Virus record (IMG/VR): IMGVR_UViG_3300020057_000027
Location: 1-64,000 of that record
Reading direction: 5' to 3' (one strand)
DNA length: 64,000 nt
Source: a virus
A program made the position numbers and the translations under genes. The notes under the pieces are model-generated. The model saw only the letters and a program-made list of their open reading frames with translations, had not been told where the DNA came from and did no database searches. Shown here one piece after another: positions 32,955 to 40,472 of the stretch. Positions within the stretch are counted from its first letter, which is position 1, and each line of letters begins with the position of its first letter.

Positions 32955-34064
32955 ATGAATGATTTAAGTAAACTTTCAGACGCCGAGTTAAAGAACGAAG
33001 CTCGGCGTCTTTCATTTGATATCTCCAAGTATAATAATTATCAGACCACAAAAAAGGTTCAATTGAATTCTGCTTATGGTGCTATGGGTAATCAATATTT
33101 TAGATTCTATGATGTTCGTTTGGCAGAAGCGGTAACTTTATCTGGACAATTAGTCATTCAGTGGCTAGCTAATGATATCAATGCGTATCTTAATACCCTG
33201 TTAAAGACATCCAAGGTTGATTATATCGTTGCTAGTGACACAGATTCGCTCTATATTCGCTTAGATGGGTTGGTTAATGCTGCTTATGGTGGTAAGCTCC
33301 CAGAAGACCGTAGCAAGGTCGTAGACCTATTAGACAAGGTAGCTGAAGACAAGCTACAGAAGGTCATAGACAAGTCGTGTGAGAGTTTAAAGACTTATCT
33401 CAATGCGTTCTCACAGAAGATGGTAATGAAGCGCGAGAGCATTGCAGACAAAGGTATTTGGACAGCAAAGAAAAATTACATCTTAAATGTTTGGGATAGT
33501 GAGGGTGTTAGATATGATAAACCAAAACTAAAAGTTATGGGTATATCAGCAATCAGATCGTCCACTCCAGAGGTATGTAGAAATCATATTAAGAAAGCAA
33601 TTGAAATAGTGATGACTCAGAGACAAGTAGATCTTCACAAGTACATCGCAGAATTTAAGAAAGACTTCAAAAACCTTCCACCTGAAGAGGTTGCGTTCCC
33701 TCGTGGCTTGAATACGTTTGATGAGAAAGAAACTTTCGGAAGTAAGACTACAATGTCCATCCACGCCAGAGGTGCTTTGCTTTATAATGAACTAATAAAG
33801 AAAAACAAACTAAACAAAAAATACCCTTGCATCCAAGAGGGAGATAAGGTAAAATTCATATATCTGAAACAACCGAATGTTGTTCACAGTCACGTTATAA
33901 CTATGGCAGAAGAAGGTCTACCAAAAGAATTAAACTTACATAAGTATGTTGATTATGATGTACAGTTTGAAAAGAGTTTTCTTGATCCGTTGAAGATCAT
34001 TCTTAATTCTATTAAATGGACGACAAAGAAGGTTTCAACTTTAGAAGATATATTTGGAGATTAA
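32955..34064 (+). CDS. 43B: DNA polymerase gp43, C-terminal part (gp43B)
   Basis: A 369-residue protein carrying the rest of the family-B polymerase: Pol motif III (K-K-V-Q-L-N-S-A-Y-G), catalytic motif I (A-S-D-T-D-S-L-Y), the K-K-N-Y-I-L-N thumb region and the C-terminal clamp-binding end (S-T-L-E-D-I-F-G-D; T4 ends S-L-F-D-M-F-D-F). It cannot work alone: Pol II and the exonuclease are in gp43A. The break falls in the variable fingertip. No good ribosome site precedes ATG 32955, and a 10-bp hairpin (32978-33010) lies in its first codons, so its translation may be coupled to the methyltransferase. Confidence 0.95.
   Translation: MNDLSKLSDAELKNEARRLSFDISKYNNYQTTKKVQLNSAYGAMGNQYFRFYDVRLAEAVTLSGQLVIQWLANDINAYLNTLLKTSKVDYIVASDTDSLYIRLDGLVNAAYGGKLPEDRSKVVDLLDKVAEDKLQKVIDKSCESLKTYLNAFSQKMVMKRESIADKGIWTAKKNYILNVWDSEGVRYDKPKLKVMGISAIRSSTPEVCRNHIKKAIEIVMTQRQVDLHKYIAEFKKDFKNLPPEEVAFPRGLNTFDEKETFGSKTTMSIHARGALLYNELIKKNKLNKKYPCIQEGDKVKFIYLKQPNVVHSHVITMAEEGLPKELNLHKYVDYDVQFEKSFLDPLKIILNSIKWTTKKVSTLEDIFGD
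32978..33010 (+). terminator. GC-rich hairpin inside the start of gp43B
   Basis: AGACGCCGAG (32978-32987) and CTCGGCGTCT (33001-33010) form a 10-bp perfect stem with a 13-base loop, followed by TTCATTT. It resembles an intrinsic terminator but lies in codons 8-19 of gp43B, so it may attenuate transcription or structure the mRNA. Confidence 0.6.
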
Positions 34065-34065
34065 T

Positions 34066-35130
34066 ATGGCGAAAGATAATTTTTTTGGAGAGCTTGATAA
34101 GCTATTAGAAAATGAATATGCTGGTATTGCCGATGACGGTACTTCTGCTGATGTTGTTGGTTTTCTTGATACCGGCAGTTACATTCTCAATGCTCTTTAT
34201 AGTGGTAGCATCTTTAGAGGTATGCCAGCGAATAAGATATCTGCATTGGCTGGCGAAGAGTCTACAGGTAAGACTTTCTTCATGCTTGCAATACTTAAAA
34301 ACTTTCTTGAAGATCCGAAAGCCGTAGCAATCATATTTGAATCAGAAGGTTCAATCACAAAAGAAATAATGTCCGAACGTGGTATTGATACCAAACGTGT
34401 TTATATTGTTCCAGTTGAAACTATTCAACAGTTTAAAACTCAGGCGGTGCGAGTAGTTGAAAAGCATTTGAAGACTCCAGAAAAGGAAAAGCGGCCCTTG
34501 TTTATGGCATTAGATTCTCTCGGAATGTTATCTACAACTAAAGAGATGGCAGATTCAGAGAGTGGCAAGGAAGTAAAAGATATGACTCGTACCCAAGAAA
34601 TAAGGGCCGCTTTTCGTGTTCTGACTTTGAAGCTAAGTAAAGCAAAGATTCCTCTGGTGGTAACTAATCACGTTTATCAATCTGTAGGTTCATTCTTTCC
34701 AACTAAAGAAATGGCTGGCGGTGGTGGTTTGAAGTATGCCGCCAATAATATTATTACACTTGGCAAAGCTAAAGAGAAAGATGCTGATGGAACTGTAACA
34801 GGTGCTATCATTAGATGTAAGGTTATGAAGTCCCGCTTAACTAGAGAGCAGATTGAAGCTAGGGTTCTTCTATCGTTTGATAGAGGTCTAGATCGCTTCT
34901 ATGGTTTGCTTGAAGTAGCATTAGAGCATAAGATCTTTGAAAAGGTAGTAAACAAAGTAAAACTGCCAGATGGCACATTAGTGTTTGAAAAAGTTATTCT
35001 TAAGAATCCAGAAAAGTATTTCACTGAAGAGATCTTAAAGAAGATTGATGTTTGTGTTGGAGGAGACTTTAAGTTTGGCACTACGATTGATACAGAGGAC
35101 GTTGTAGAGGAGATTCTTCTTAATGAATAA
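34066..35130 (+). CDS. uvsX: UvsX recombinase (RecA family)
   Basis: A 354-residue RecA-type strand-exchange protein (T4 UvsX is 391). Walker A is G-E-E-S-T-G-K-T (near residue 63); Walker B is M-A-L-D-S-L-G-M, and V-T-N-H-V-Y-Q with G-G-G-G-L-K-Y-A-A forms the L2/ATP-sensing region. It drives homologous pairing for recombination-dependent replication, working with UvsY (7642). ATG 34066 is preferred for its GGAG site; an earlier codon at 34054 overlaps gp43B. It is directly downstream of gp43B and upstream of gp41. Confidence 0.95.
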   Translation: MAKDNFFGELDKLLENEYAGIADDGTSADVVGFLDTGSYILNALYSGSIFRGMPANKISALAGEESTGKTFFMLAILKNFLEDPKAVAIIFESEGSITKEIMSERGIDTKRVYIVPVETIQQFKTQAVRVVEKHLKTPEKEKRPLFMALDSLGMLSTTKEMADSESGKEVKDMTRTQEIRAAFRVLTLKLSKAKIPLVVTNHVYQSVGSFFPTKEMAGGGGLKYAANNIITLGKAKEKDADGTVTGAIIRCKVMKSRLTREQIEARVLLSFDRGLDRFYGLLEVALEHKIFEKVVNKVKLPDGTLVFEKVILKNPEKYFTEEILKKIDVCVGGDFKFGTTIDTEDVVEEILLNE

Positions 35131-35260
35131 ACAAGCTAAAATTAAATTGGTTAAATTATTAAATAAACTTAACGAAATGCCACAACACGAATGGCACAAG
35201 AAAGAATTGATTATGGCCGAAATGCTTACTATCATAGCAGAGGAAATTTGTGACAGTTGA
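35123..35260 (+). CDS. Small hypothetical protein (45 aa)
   Basis: A 45-residue frame starting inside the uvsX stop (8-base overlap) with an AGGAG ribosome site about ten bases upstream. The peptide is basic and helical (K-L-V-K-L-L-N-K-L-N-E). Its last 11 bases overlap the following gene. Overlap at both ends and a good ribosome site support coding; function unknown. Confidence 0.5.
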   Translation: MNKQAKIKLVKLLNKLNEMPQHEWHKKELIMAEMLTIIAEEICDS

Positions 35261-35603
35261 AATAAAAGAAAAATATAAAATCAAATATGATCCTAATGAT
35301 AAGGCTAGATGGTTTGTTCAGCTAACAGATCTAGCTGGAGTCTTTGCTGGCGTGATGTATGGTTATGGAGCATTTAGAATTAAAGAGCCAGAAAGTCCAG
35401 ATGGTAATTTGATGTTTAGTTTTGAACGAGATATTCTATACGTACCAGAAGGCCTGAAAGGTAAAGAGTTATCAGATGATCAAGAAAAAGAATTTACTAT
35501 ATTGCTTGGCTCAATACTATATGATATACTACAAGACAACCTCAATAAAGTTTCAGAACGAGGCGATAAGCTAGTCTTGGAGTTAGAGTCTAATGATAAA
35601 TGA
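35250..35603 (+). CDS. Hypothetical 117-aa protein (GTG start)
   Basis: A 117-residue protein starting at GTG 35250, which has an AGGAAA ribosome site. It has a central hydrophobic but not clearly membrane-spanning stretch (L-A-G-V-F-A-G-V-M-Y-G-Y-G) and an acidic C-terminal helix. It overlaps both neighbours by about 11 bases in the uvsX-41 operon. No domain is recognised. Confidence 0.5.
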   Translation: MTVEIKEKYKIKYDPNDKARWFVQLTDLAGVFAGVMYGYGAFRIKEPESPDGNLMFSFERDILYVPEGLKGKELSDDQEKEFTILLGSILYDILQDNLNKVSERGDKLVLELESNDK

Positions 35604-36951
35604 TAGAGTTGAAATATTAATCATAAAGAATTTATTCTTTAATGAACCATATACAAGAGAAGTTCTTCCTTTTATAATGCCTGAATATTTTTCTGATGAA
35701 GCTGAAAGAACGCTTGTCACAAAAATAAAAACCTTTATAACTAATTTCAATCATCTTCCTACTCGTGAAGCTATTATCATTCAGGTATCTAATGATACAA
35801 AACTATCACAACCAACAGAAGATAAAATTAGAGAGATTGTTTCTAATTTAAATAATGATGAGAAAAGTGATCCTAAATTCTTAATAGAAGAATCACAAAA
35901 GTTTTGCCAACAAAAAGCATTGGTAAATGCTGTATACAGTACAGTTGATATATTAGAAGACCCTAAGAAAGAGAAAGGTATAATTCCTAAACTACTTAGT
36001 GATGCACTTGCTGTATCCTTTGATCCGAGTGTTGGTCATAGTTATCTTGATGATGCTGATGCAAGATTTGAAACTTATCATAAAACAGAAGAGAAGTTTC
36101 CATTTGACCTATCATATTTTAATAAGATTACTAGGGGTGGTGTTCCAAGAAAGACTTTAAATGTTATTCTTGCTGGAACTGCTGTAGGTAAATCACTTGC
36201 AATGTGCCATATGGCAGGCTCATATTTAATGTCGGGCAAAGATGTTCTATACATTACACTTGAAATGGCACAAGAAAGAATAGCAGAACGTATTGATGCT
36301 AATCTATTGAACGTATCAATGCAGGATCTAGCATCATTACCTAAAGATCTTTATGATAAAAAGATTGCTGCTATTAAAAGTAAAACAGTTGGTAGATTTT
36401 TCATCAAAGAATATCCTACTGCCACAGCATCCGCAACAAACTTTAGAGCATTGTTAAATGAACTTGCATTAAAGAAATCTTTTAGACCTGATGTAATCTT
36501 TGTTGATTATCTGAACATCGCAACAAGTAGCCGACTAGGTAATAATCAAACGGTAAACTCATACACATATGTAAAGAGTATAGCAGAAGAACTTAGAGGT
36601 ATGGCAGTAGAGTTTAATGTTCCAATTTGGACTGCTACACAAACTAATCGCTGTCTAACATTAGATAGTAGCATTATAACTAAAAAAGGTACATTACCTT
36701 TAGGTGATATTAAAGTGGGAGATAGTGTGTTATCTGATGTTGGTTGGAATAATGTTTTGCGTGTGTATCCAATAGAAAAACAGAAAACATATCTTATCAA
36801 AACAAAGTCAGGTAAAACTATAAAATGTTCTGCTAGACATTTATTTCCTTCTAGCGGTGGTTTATTGTCTATTGATAGTGGTCTTAAAATCGGGGATGGT
36901 CTGCAAAACAGAGATGATAAAAAAAGTAATGAAAAATGGAATGTTTTTTGA
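35593..36951 (+). CDS. 41: Replicative helicase gp41 N-terminal part with N-intein
   Basis: A 452-residue protein: 353 residues of DnaB-like helicase followed by a 99-residue N-terminal half-intein. The helicase part has Walker A G-T-A-V-G-K-S (195-201), Y-I-T-L-E-M, and Walker B V-I-F-V-D-Y-L-N. It stops in T-A-T-Q-T-N-R, immediately followed by the intein Cys354. The C-terminal part of the helicase is in the next frame (36936). Joined exteins total 476 residues (T4 gp41 475), so nothing of the helicase is missing. gp41 is the hexameric 5'-3' fork helicase that works with primase gp61 (53058). Confidence 0.95.
   Translation: MINDRVEILIIKNLFFNEPYTREVLPFIMPEYFSDEAERTLVTKIKTFITNFNHLPTREAIIIQVSNDTKLSQPTEDKIREIVSNLNNDEKSDPKFLIEESQKFCQQKALVNAVYSTVDILEDPKKEKGIIPKLLSDALAVSFDPSVGHSYLDDADARFETYHKTEEKFPFDLSYFNKITRGGVPRKTLNVILAGTAVGKSLAMCHMAGSYLMSGKDVLYITLEMAQERIAERIDANLLNVSMQDLASLPKDLYDKKIAAIKSKTVGRFFIKEYPTATASATNFRALLNELALKKSFRPDVIFVDYLNIATSSRLGNNQTVNSYTYVKSIAEELRGMAVEFNVPIWTATQTNRCLTLDSSIITKKGTLPLGDIKVGDSVLSDVGWNNVLRVYPIEKQKTYLIKTKSGKTIKCSARHLFPSSGGLLSIDSGLKIGDGLQNRDDKKSNEKWNVF
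36652..36948 (+). other. Split intein, N half (gp41)
   Basis: Residues 354-452: CLTLDSSIITKKG (block A), L-P-L-G-D-I-K-V-G-D, T-I-K-C-S-A-R-H-L-F-P (block B with its His). No endonuclease domain is present. It ends at a TGA after T6. Layout and insertion point (N-R before Cys, Ser at +1) resemble the gp41-8 split intein known from aquatic metagenomes. Confidence 0.9.
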
Positions 36952-37073
36952 AAAAATGGATTTATATGTTTGATGAAATAGTAGAAATTGTTGAAATTGG
37001 ATACGAAGACGTTGTGGATATTGAAGTGTCCGGTAATAATTTATTTTATGCCAATGACATCTTAACGCATAAT
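36936..37073 (+). other. Split intein, C half (gp41)
   Basis: Residues 1-46 of the downstream gene: MECFLKKWIYMFDEIVEIVE..., then V-V-D-I-E-V-S-G-N-N-L-F-Y-A-N-D-I-L-T-H-N. Blocks F and G are intact, with terminal H-N and Ser at +1. Its length equals that of the gp41-8 C-intein, and it begins with its own Met, as expected for a true split intein. Confidence 0.9.
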
Positions 37074-37445
37074 TCAGGCTTTGTATCCACTGATATTGGA
37101 TTAGAAAACACCTCCGAGAGTTTTGGTTTACCGGCCACGGCAGATTTTATGGTTGCACTTTGGACTACAGAAGAGTTAGAAAAACTTGGACAAATAGTTG
37201 TAAAACAACTCAAAAACAGGTATAATGATGTAACAACATATAAAAAGTTTGTAGTTGGAATAGATCGATCTAAGATGAGATTATTTGATCTTGATGAAAG
37301 CGCACAAAAAGGTTTACAAGATTCTGGCACAGGCGATGACAAAGACGATGATGTTCCAGCATTTGATAAATCAAAATTTGGTAATGGGATGAAAGCAGAA
37401 AATAAAGTTTATGACAAGTCTAAATTCTCCGATGTTAATTTTTAG
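36936..37445 (+). CDS. 41: Replicative helicase gp41 C-terminal part with C-intein
   Basis: A 169-residue protein: a 46-residue C-terminal half-intein (ATG 36936) and 123 residues completing gp41, starting S-G-F-V-S-T-D and including V-K-Q-L-K-N-R-Y-N-D-V-T and V-G-I-D-R-S-K-M-R-L-F as in T4 gp41's end. The C-terminal ~50 residues are an acidic, Lys-rich tail. The frame overlaps the N part by 16 bases in the -1 frame, so expression probably depends on reinitiation. A second possible start is ATG 36966, which would shorten the C-intein to 36 residues. No strong ribosome site is visible. Confidence 0.93.
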   Translation: MECFLKKWIYMFDEIVEIVEIGYEDVVDIEVSGNNLFYANDILTHNSGFVSTDIGLENTSESFGLPATADFMVALWTTEELEKLGQIVVKQLKNRYNDVTTYKKFVVGIDRSKMRLFDLDESAQKGLQDSGTGDDKDDDVPAFDKSKFGNGMKAENKVYDKSKFSDVNF

Positions 37446-37983
37446 ATAACTTCTTTGCCATATATTTGTTAATATTTAATTGTCTACACGCCTCTCTAAT
37501 ACTTACATATTCTATATTGTTTATAGTAATTGGTTTTCTATTGGGTTGTAGCATTTGATTTCCTTTACTTTTGGATGATTTTTCTTTAAAAATTGTTTTT
37601 GTTTTTTTGGTATGTTTCTTTCCATAAAAGGGATTATTAATTCCTTTTCTTTGTTTACTTAATTTATCTTTCTGTTTTTGTGTCCAGCTTCTACCACAAG
37701 TTCCATCTCCACCTTCAGTTGAATTAAATCCACATTTGAATGTGTTGTATTTTTTAATATATTCTTTTTCCTTGTTTTTTGCTTCTATTTGTGTTAAACT
37801 ATCTTCTAATATGATAAAAGAAAATGAATCCCATCCATATTTGCCTATGGCATTAGATATGTGGGTATTGATGTGTTTATATGAATGTTTGTGCCAACAT
37901 TTTCTGGCTGTAGGATCTTTACTCAATCCTATATATTTACGTCCTGAAATAATATGTTCTAAACAATAGATAGACCAATTCAT
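37435..37983 (-). CDS. GIY-YIG homing endonuclease (only minus-strand gene)
   Basis: A 182-residue free-standing endonuclease on the opposite strand: I-Y-C-L-E-H-I-I-S-G-R-K-Y-I-G-L-S at residues ~5-21 is the GIY-YIG core, with E in K-E-K-E-Y-I-K-K. It is followed by a NUMOD3 repeat (K-G-I-N-N-P-F-Y-G-K-K-H-T) and a C-terminal helix-turn-helix segment (S-I-R-E-A-C-R-Q-L-N-I). It sits exactly between gp41 and dam: its stop overlaps the gp41 stop and its start codon abuts the dam ATG (CAT-ATG). Possibly it is the mobility factor of the adjacent split intein. Confidence 0.88.
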   Translation of the reverse strand: MNWSIYCLEHIISGRKYIGLSKDPTARKCWHKHSYKHINTHISNAIGKYGWDSFSFIILEDSLTQIEAKNKEKEYIKKYNTFKCGFNSTEGGDGTCGRSWTQKQKDKLSKQRKGINNPFYGKKHTKKTKTIFKEKSSKSKGNQMLQPNRKPITINNIEYVSIREACRQLNINKYMAKKLSKN

Positions 37984-38835
37984 ATGAATAATACTTCAAC
38001 AGTAGATGATAATAAGTATTTAGTGAATCCTCCATTTAAGTGGGTTGGTGGAAAAAGAAGATTATTACCAAAAATAGTACCTTTACTTCCAGAAAAATAT
38101 AATGGTTATTATGAGCCATTCTTGGGTGGTGGTGCCCTATTCTTCCATCTTCAACCTAAAGAAGCATATATCTCAGATGTTAATGCTGAATTGATTAATG
38201 CGTATCAAACTATTAAAAATCGTTTAAGTCTTTTAATTGTAGAATTAAATAAGTATGAAAATAATGAAGATTACTTTTTATCAGTCAGAGAACTTGATAG
38301 AGATCCTAAAGTGTTTTCTAAGCTTAGTTCAGTTCAACGTGCTGCCAGGTTTATTTACTTAAACAAAACTTGTTTCAATGGTTTGTATAGAGTAAACTCA
38401 AAAGGCCAGTTCAATGTTCCATTCGGACATTATAGTTCACCAAACTTCTTAGATATAGAAAATCTTAATGCGTGTTCACTAGCATTAAAAAATACTACGA
38501 TATCATGTGAAAGTTTTACTTCTGTTTTAAGTTATGCTGAATATGGAGATTTTGTTTACTTTGACCCTCCATATATTCCAGATGGTATCAGTTCAACTTT
38601 TACCCAATATACTAAAGATGGTTTTGGTATGATTGAACAACAAGAGTTATTAGATGTTTGTCATCTATTAGATGCTCGTGGAGTTAAATGGATGCTTTCT
38701 AATTCTTCTGCTCCGATAGTCTATACTATGTACGAAAAGTTTAACATTGACACAGTAGAGGTTAATAGAAGCGTTGGTGCTAGTGCTGAGAGCCGCAGAA
38801 AGGTGAACGAAGTCATAGTCAGAAATTATAAGTAA
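37984..38835 (+). CDS. dam: Dam DNA adenine methyltransferase
   Basis: A 283-residue D12-class enzyme: P-P-F-K-W-V-G-G-K-R-R-L-L-P-K-I (motif X), Y-E-P-F-L-G-G-G-A-L-F-F (motif I), T-C-F-N-G-L-Y-R-V-N-S-K-G-Q-F-N-V-P-F-G, and D-P-P-Y-I-P (motif IV). It is close in layout to DpnM/Dam enzymes that methylate adenine in GATC. No endonuclease partner is next to it, so it is likely an orphan that protects phage DNA from host restriction. The ATG abuts the divergent endonuclease gene; no ribosome site is visible. Confidence 0.92.
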   Translation: MNNTSTVDDNKYLVNPPFKWVGGKRRLLPKIVPLLPEKYNGYYEPFLGGGALFFHLQPKEAYISDVNAELINAYQTIKNRLSLLIVELNKYENNEDYFLSVRELDRDPKVFSKLSSVQRAARFIYLNKTCFNGLYRVNSKGQFNVPFGHYSSPNFLDIENLNACSLALKNTTISCESFTSVLSYAEYGDFVYFDPPYIPDGISSTFTQYTKDGFGMIEQQELLDVCHLLDARGVKWMLSNSSAPIVYTMYEKFNIDTVEVNRSVGASAESRRKVNEVIVRNYK

Positions 38836-38866
38836 ACTAATTTGGATTCAGACGGCACCTTATTGC

Positions 38867-38874
38867 GATAAATA
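38867..38874 (+). promoter_or_regulatory. Late promoter-like GATAAATA
   Basis: GATAAATATAA lies 39 bases before ATG 38906. It is the same variant as the gp23 promoter and fits late expression of the packaged-protein candidates that follow. Confidence 0.5.
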
Positions 38875-38905
38875 TAATAAGGTTAATACAATGTTTGGAA
38901 TCTGA

Positions 38906-40126
38906 ATGATTACGTTTAAGAAATACATAACAGAAGCCGCAGAGGGTAAGAATACCCATCTTGAACACATAGAAGACGAAGTGTTCAATGGTGGTATTGC
39001 TGGCACACGTAAGGCGATTGCTTTCTTAATCAGTCTTAGAAAGATGTTAGCTGGACACGCTAAAAGCAAAGTCAACGTAACGGCCAAGTGGGATGGCTCT
39101 CCAGCCATTATCTGCGGAATCGCCCCTGAAAGCGGTAGGTTTTTTGTTGGTACTAAAAGTGTATTCAATAAAGACGGCAAGATCAATCACACAGTAGCAG
39201 ACATAGAAAGAAACCACACAGATCCGGTATTACGAGATAAACTTGCGATGTGTTTGCAGCATCTCCCTAAATTGGGTATTAAAGGTATTCTTCAGGGTGA
39301 TTTACTTTTCACTCAAGGTGACGTTAAAACAGTAGATATAGGCGGCGAATCACATCTAGCATTCAGACCTAATACTATCACATATACAGTACCGACCAAT
39401 AGTGAGCTAGCTAATACAATATCAGCAGCTAAACTTGGTATAGTGTTTCATACATCTTATACTGGACAAAGCATTCTCACATCCAAGGCATCGTTCGGTG
39501 TTGATTCATCAAAATTAAAATACACACCAGACGTTTGGGCTACTGATGCAACATTTAGAAACGTGTCAGGCACAGCAACATTAACTAAAGACGAAACAGA
39601 AGAAGTTACCGCCTTGTTGGTTGCCATCAAGCAACAATTTTCATCAATGGATTCTAAAGTGGTAAACTATATCGCATCAAATCTAAATCTAAGATCCCTA
39701 ATCAAAATGTATAGTAATAGTCAAATTAGAGTTGGTGTGGGTATCACAGGTAGCCAAGCATATGCAGCAGGTTTGGTGGATTTTATCGAGCAGCGATATA
39801 GAAAAGATGTGTCAACACTCAAGACGGAAAAAGGCAAAGCGGGAAAAGAACTAGTATTGAATGAACTTAAAGAACTGCTTCGTGAGCACTCAGATCAACT
39901 GATTTTAATGTTTAGTGTCGCACAACTAATTGCCGAAGCTAAGAGTTTATTAATAGCCAAACTTAAAACAGTTAAAAGTTTAGGCACGTTCTTAGAAACC
40001 CCCGATGGGTTTAAGGTGATATCCCCAGAAGGCTTTGTCGCTATCAATGCAAGTGGCTCGGCAGTCAAACTGGTTGACCGACTGGAGTTTTCTCGTAACA
40101 ACTTCAATCTAGCAAAAACGTGGTAA
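38906..40126 (+). CDS. Ligase-like nucleotidyltransferase with capsid-targeting peptide
   Basis: A 406-residue protein. Residues 1-10 (MITFKKYITE) followed by Ala match the T4 internal-protein targeting peptide (MKTYQEFIAE-A), which directs proteins into the prohead and is cut by gp21 after (I/L)xE. Residues 61-67, KWDGSPA, resemble motif I (K-x-D-G) of covalent nucleotidyltransferases such as DNA/RNA ligases; G-I-L-Q-G-D-L-L-F could be motif III. Homologues with the K-W-D-G-x-P-A block occur in T4-like phages without assigned function. The predicted activity is adenylylation of Lys61, with an unknown acceptor. No OB-fold domain is apparent. Confidence 0.6.
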   Translation: MITFKKYITEAAEGKNTHLEHIEDEVFNGGIAGTRKAIAFLISLRKMLAGHAKSKVNVTAKWDGSPAIICGIAPESGRFFVGTKSVFNKDGKINHTVADIERNHTDPVLRDKLAMCLQHLPKLGIKGILQGDLLFTQGDVKTVDIGGESHLAFRPNTITYTVPTNSELANTISAAKLGIVFHTSYTGQSILTSKASFGVDSSKLKYTPDVWATDATFRNVSGTATLTKDETEEVTALLVAIKQQFSSMDSKVVNYIASNLNLRSLIKMYSNSQIRVGVGITGSQAYAAGLVDFIEQRYRKDVSTLKTEKGKAGKELVLNELKELLREHSDQLILMFSVAQLIAEAKSLLIAKLKTVKSLGTFLETPDGFKVISPEGFVAINASGSAVKLVDRLEFSRNNFNLAKTW

Positions 40127-40127
40127 T

Positions 40128-40472
40128 ATGTACGAATATAAAGCAAAAGTATTAGAAGTAATAGACGGCGATACGATAGATGTTATTATTGATCTTGGTT
40201 TTGATGTTAAGTTCGTTTCAAGATTGCGTCTGTATGGTATTAATTGTCCAGAGAGTAGAACTAGAGACAAAGTAGAAAAAGTAAAAGGCCTAGCTGCCAA
40301 AGCAAGATTGAAAGCTCTTATACAAGATAAAGAAGTTGTAGTAAATACATTCAAAGATAAAGAAGAAAAGTTTGGTAGAATGTTAGCAAACATTACATTA
40401 GATGGTACACTTATTAATGATCAATTAATTGTTGAAGGTCACGCCGTAGCTTATTTTGGAGGCAAACGATAA
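40128..40472 (+). CDS. Staphylococcal-nuclease-like thermonuclease
   Basis: A 114-residue SNase-fold protein: V-I-D-G-D-T-I (residues ~10-16; metal-binding Asp), R-L-R-L-Y-G-I-N-C-P-E-S (catalytic Arg and Glu), K-F-G-R-M-L-A and the C-terminal E-G-H-A-V-A-Y-F-G-G. All key residues look intact. There is no signal peptide. It lies between two genes whose products carry the capsid-targeting peptide; its own N-terminus (MYEYKAKV) lacks it. It overlaps the next ATG by one base (TAATG). Confidence 0.88.
   Translation: MYEYKAKVLEVIDGDTIDVIIDLGFDVKFVSRLRLYGINCPESRTRDKVEKVKGLAAKARLKALIQDKEVVVNTFKDKEEKFGRMLANITLDGTLINDQLIVEGHAVAYFGGKR

Noticed and set aside
36936-36951. Programmed -1 frameshift joining the gp41 halves
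   Set aside because: The codons GTT TTT TGA do not form a good X-XXY-YYZ slippery heptamer, and the C half has its own Met and the expected split-intein length. Transcriptional slippage or a missing T cannot be excluded and is listed as a check.
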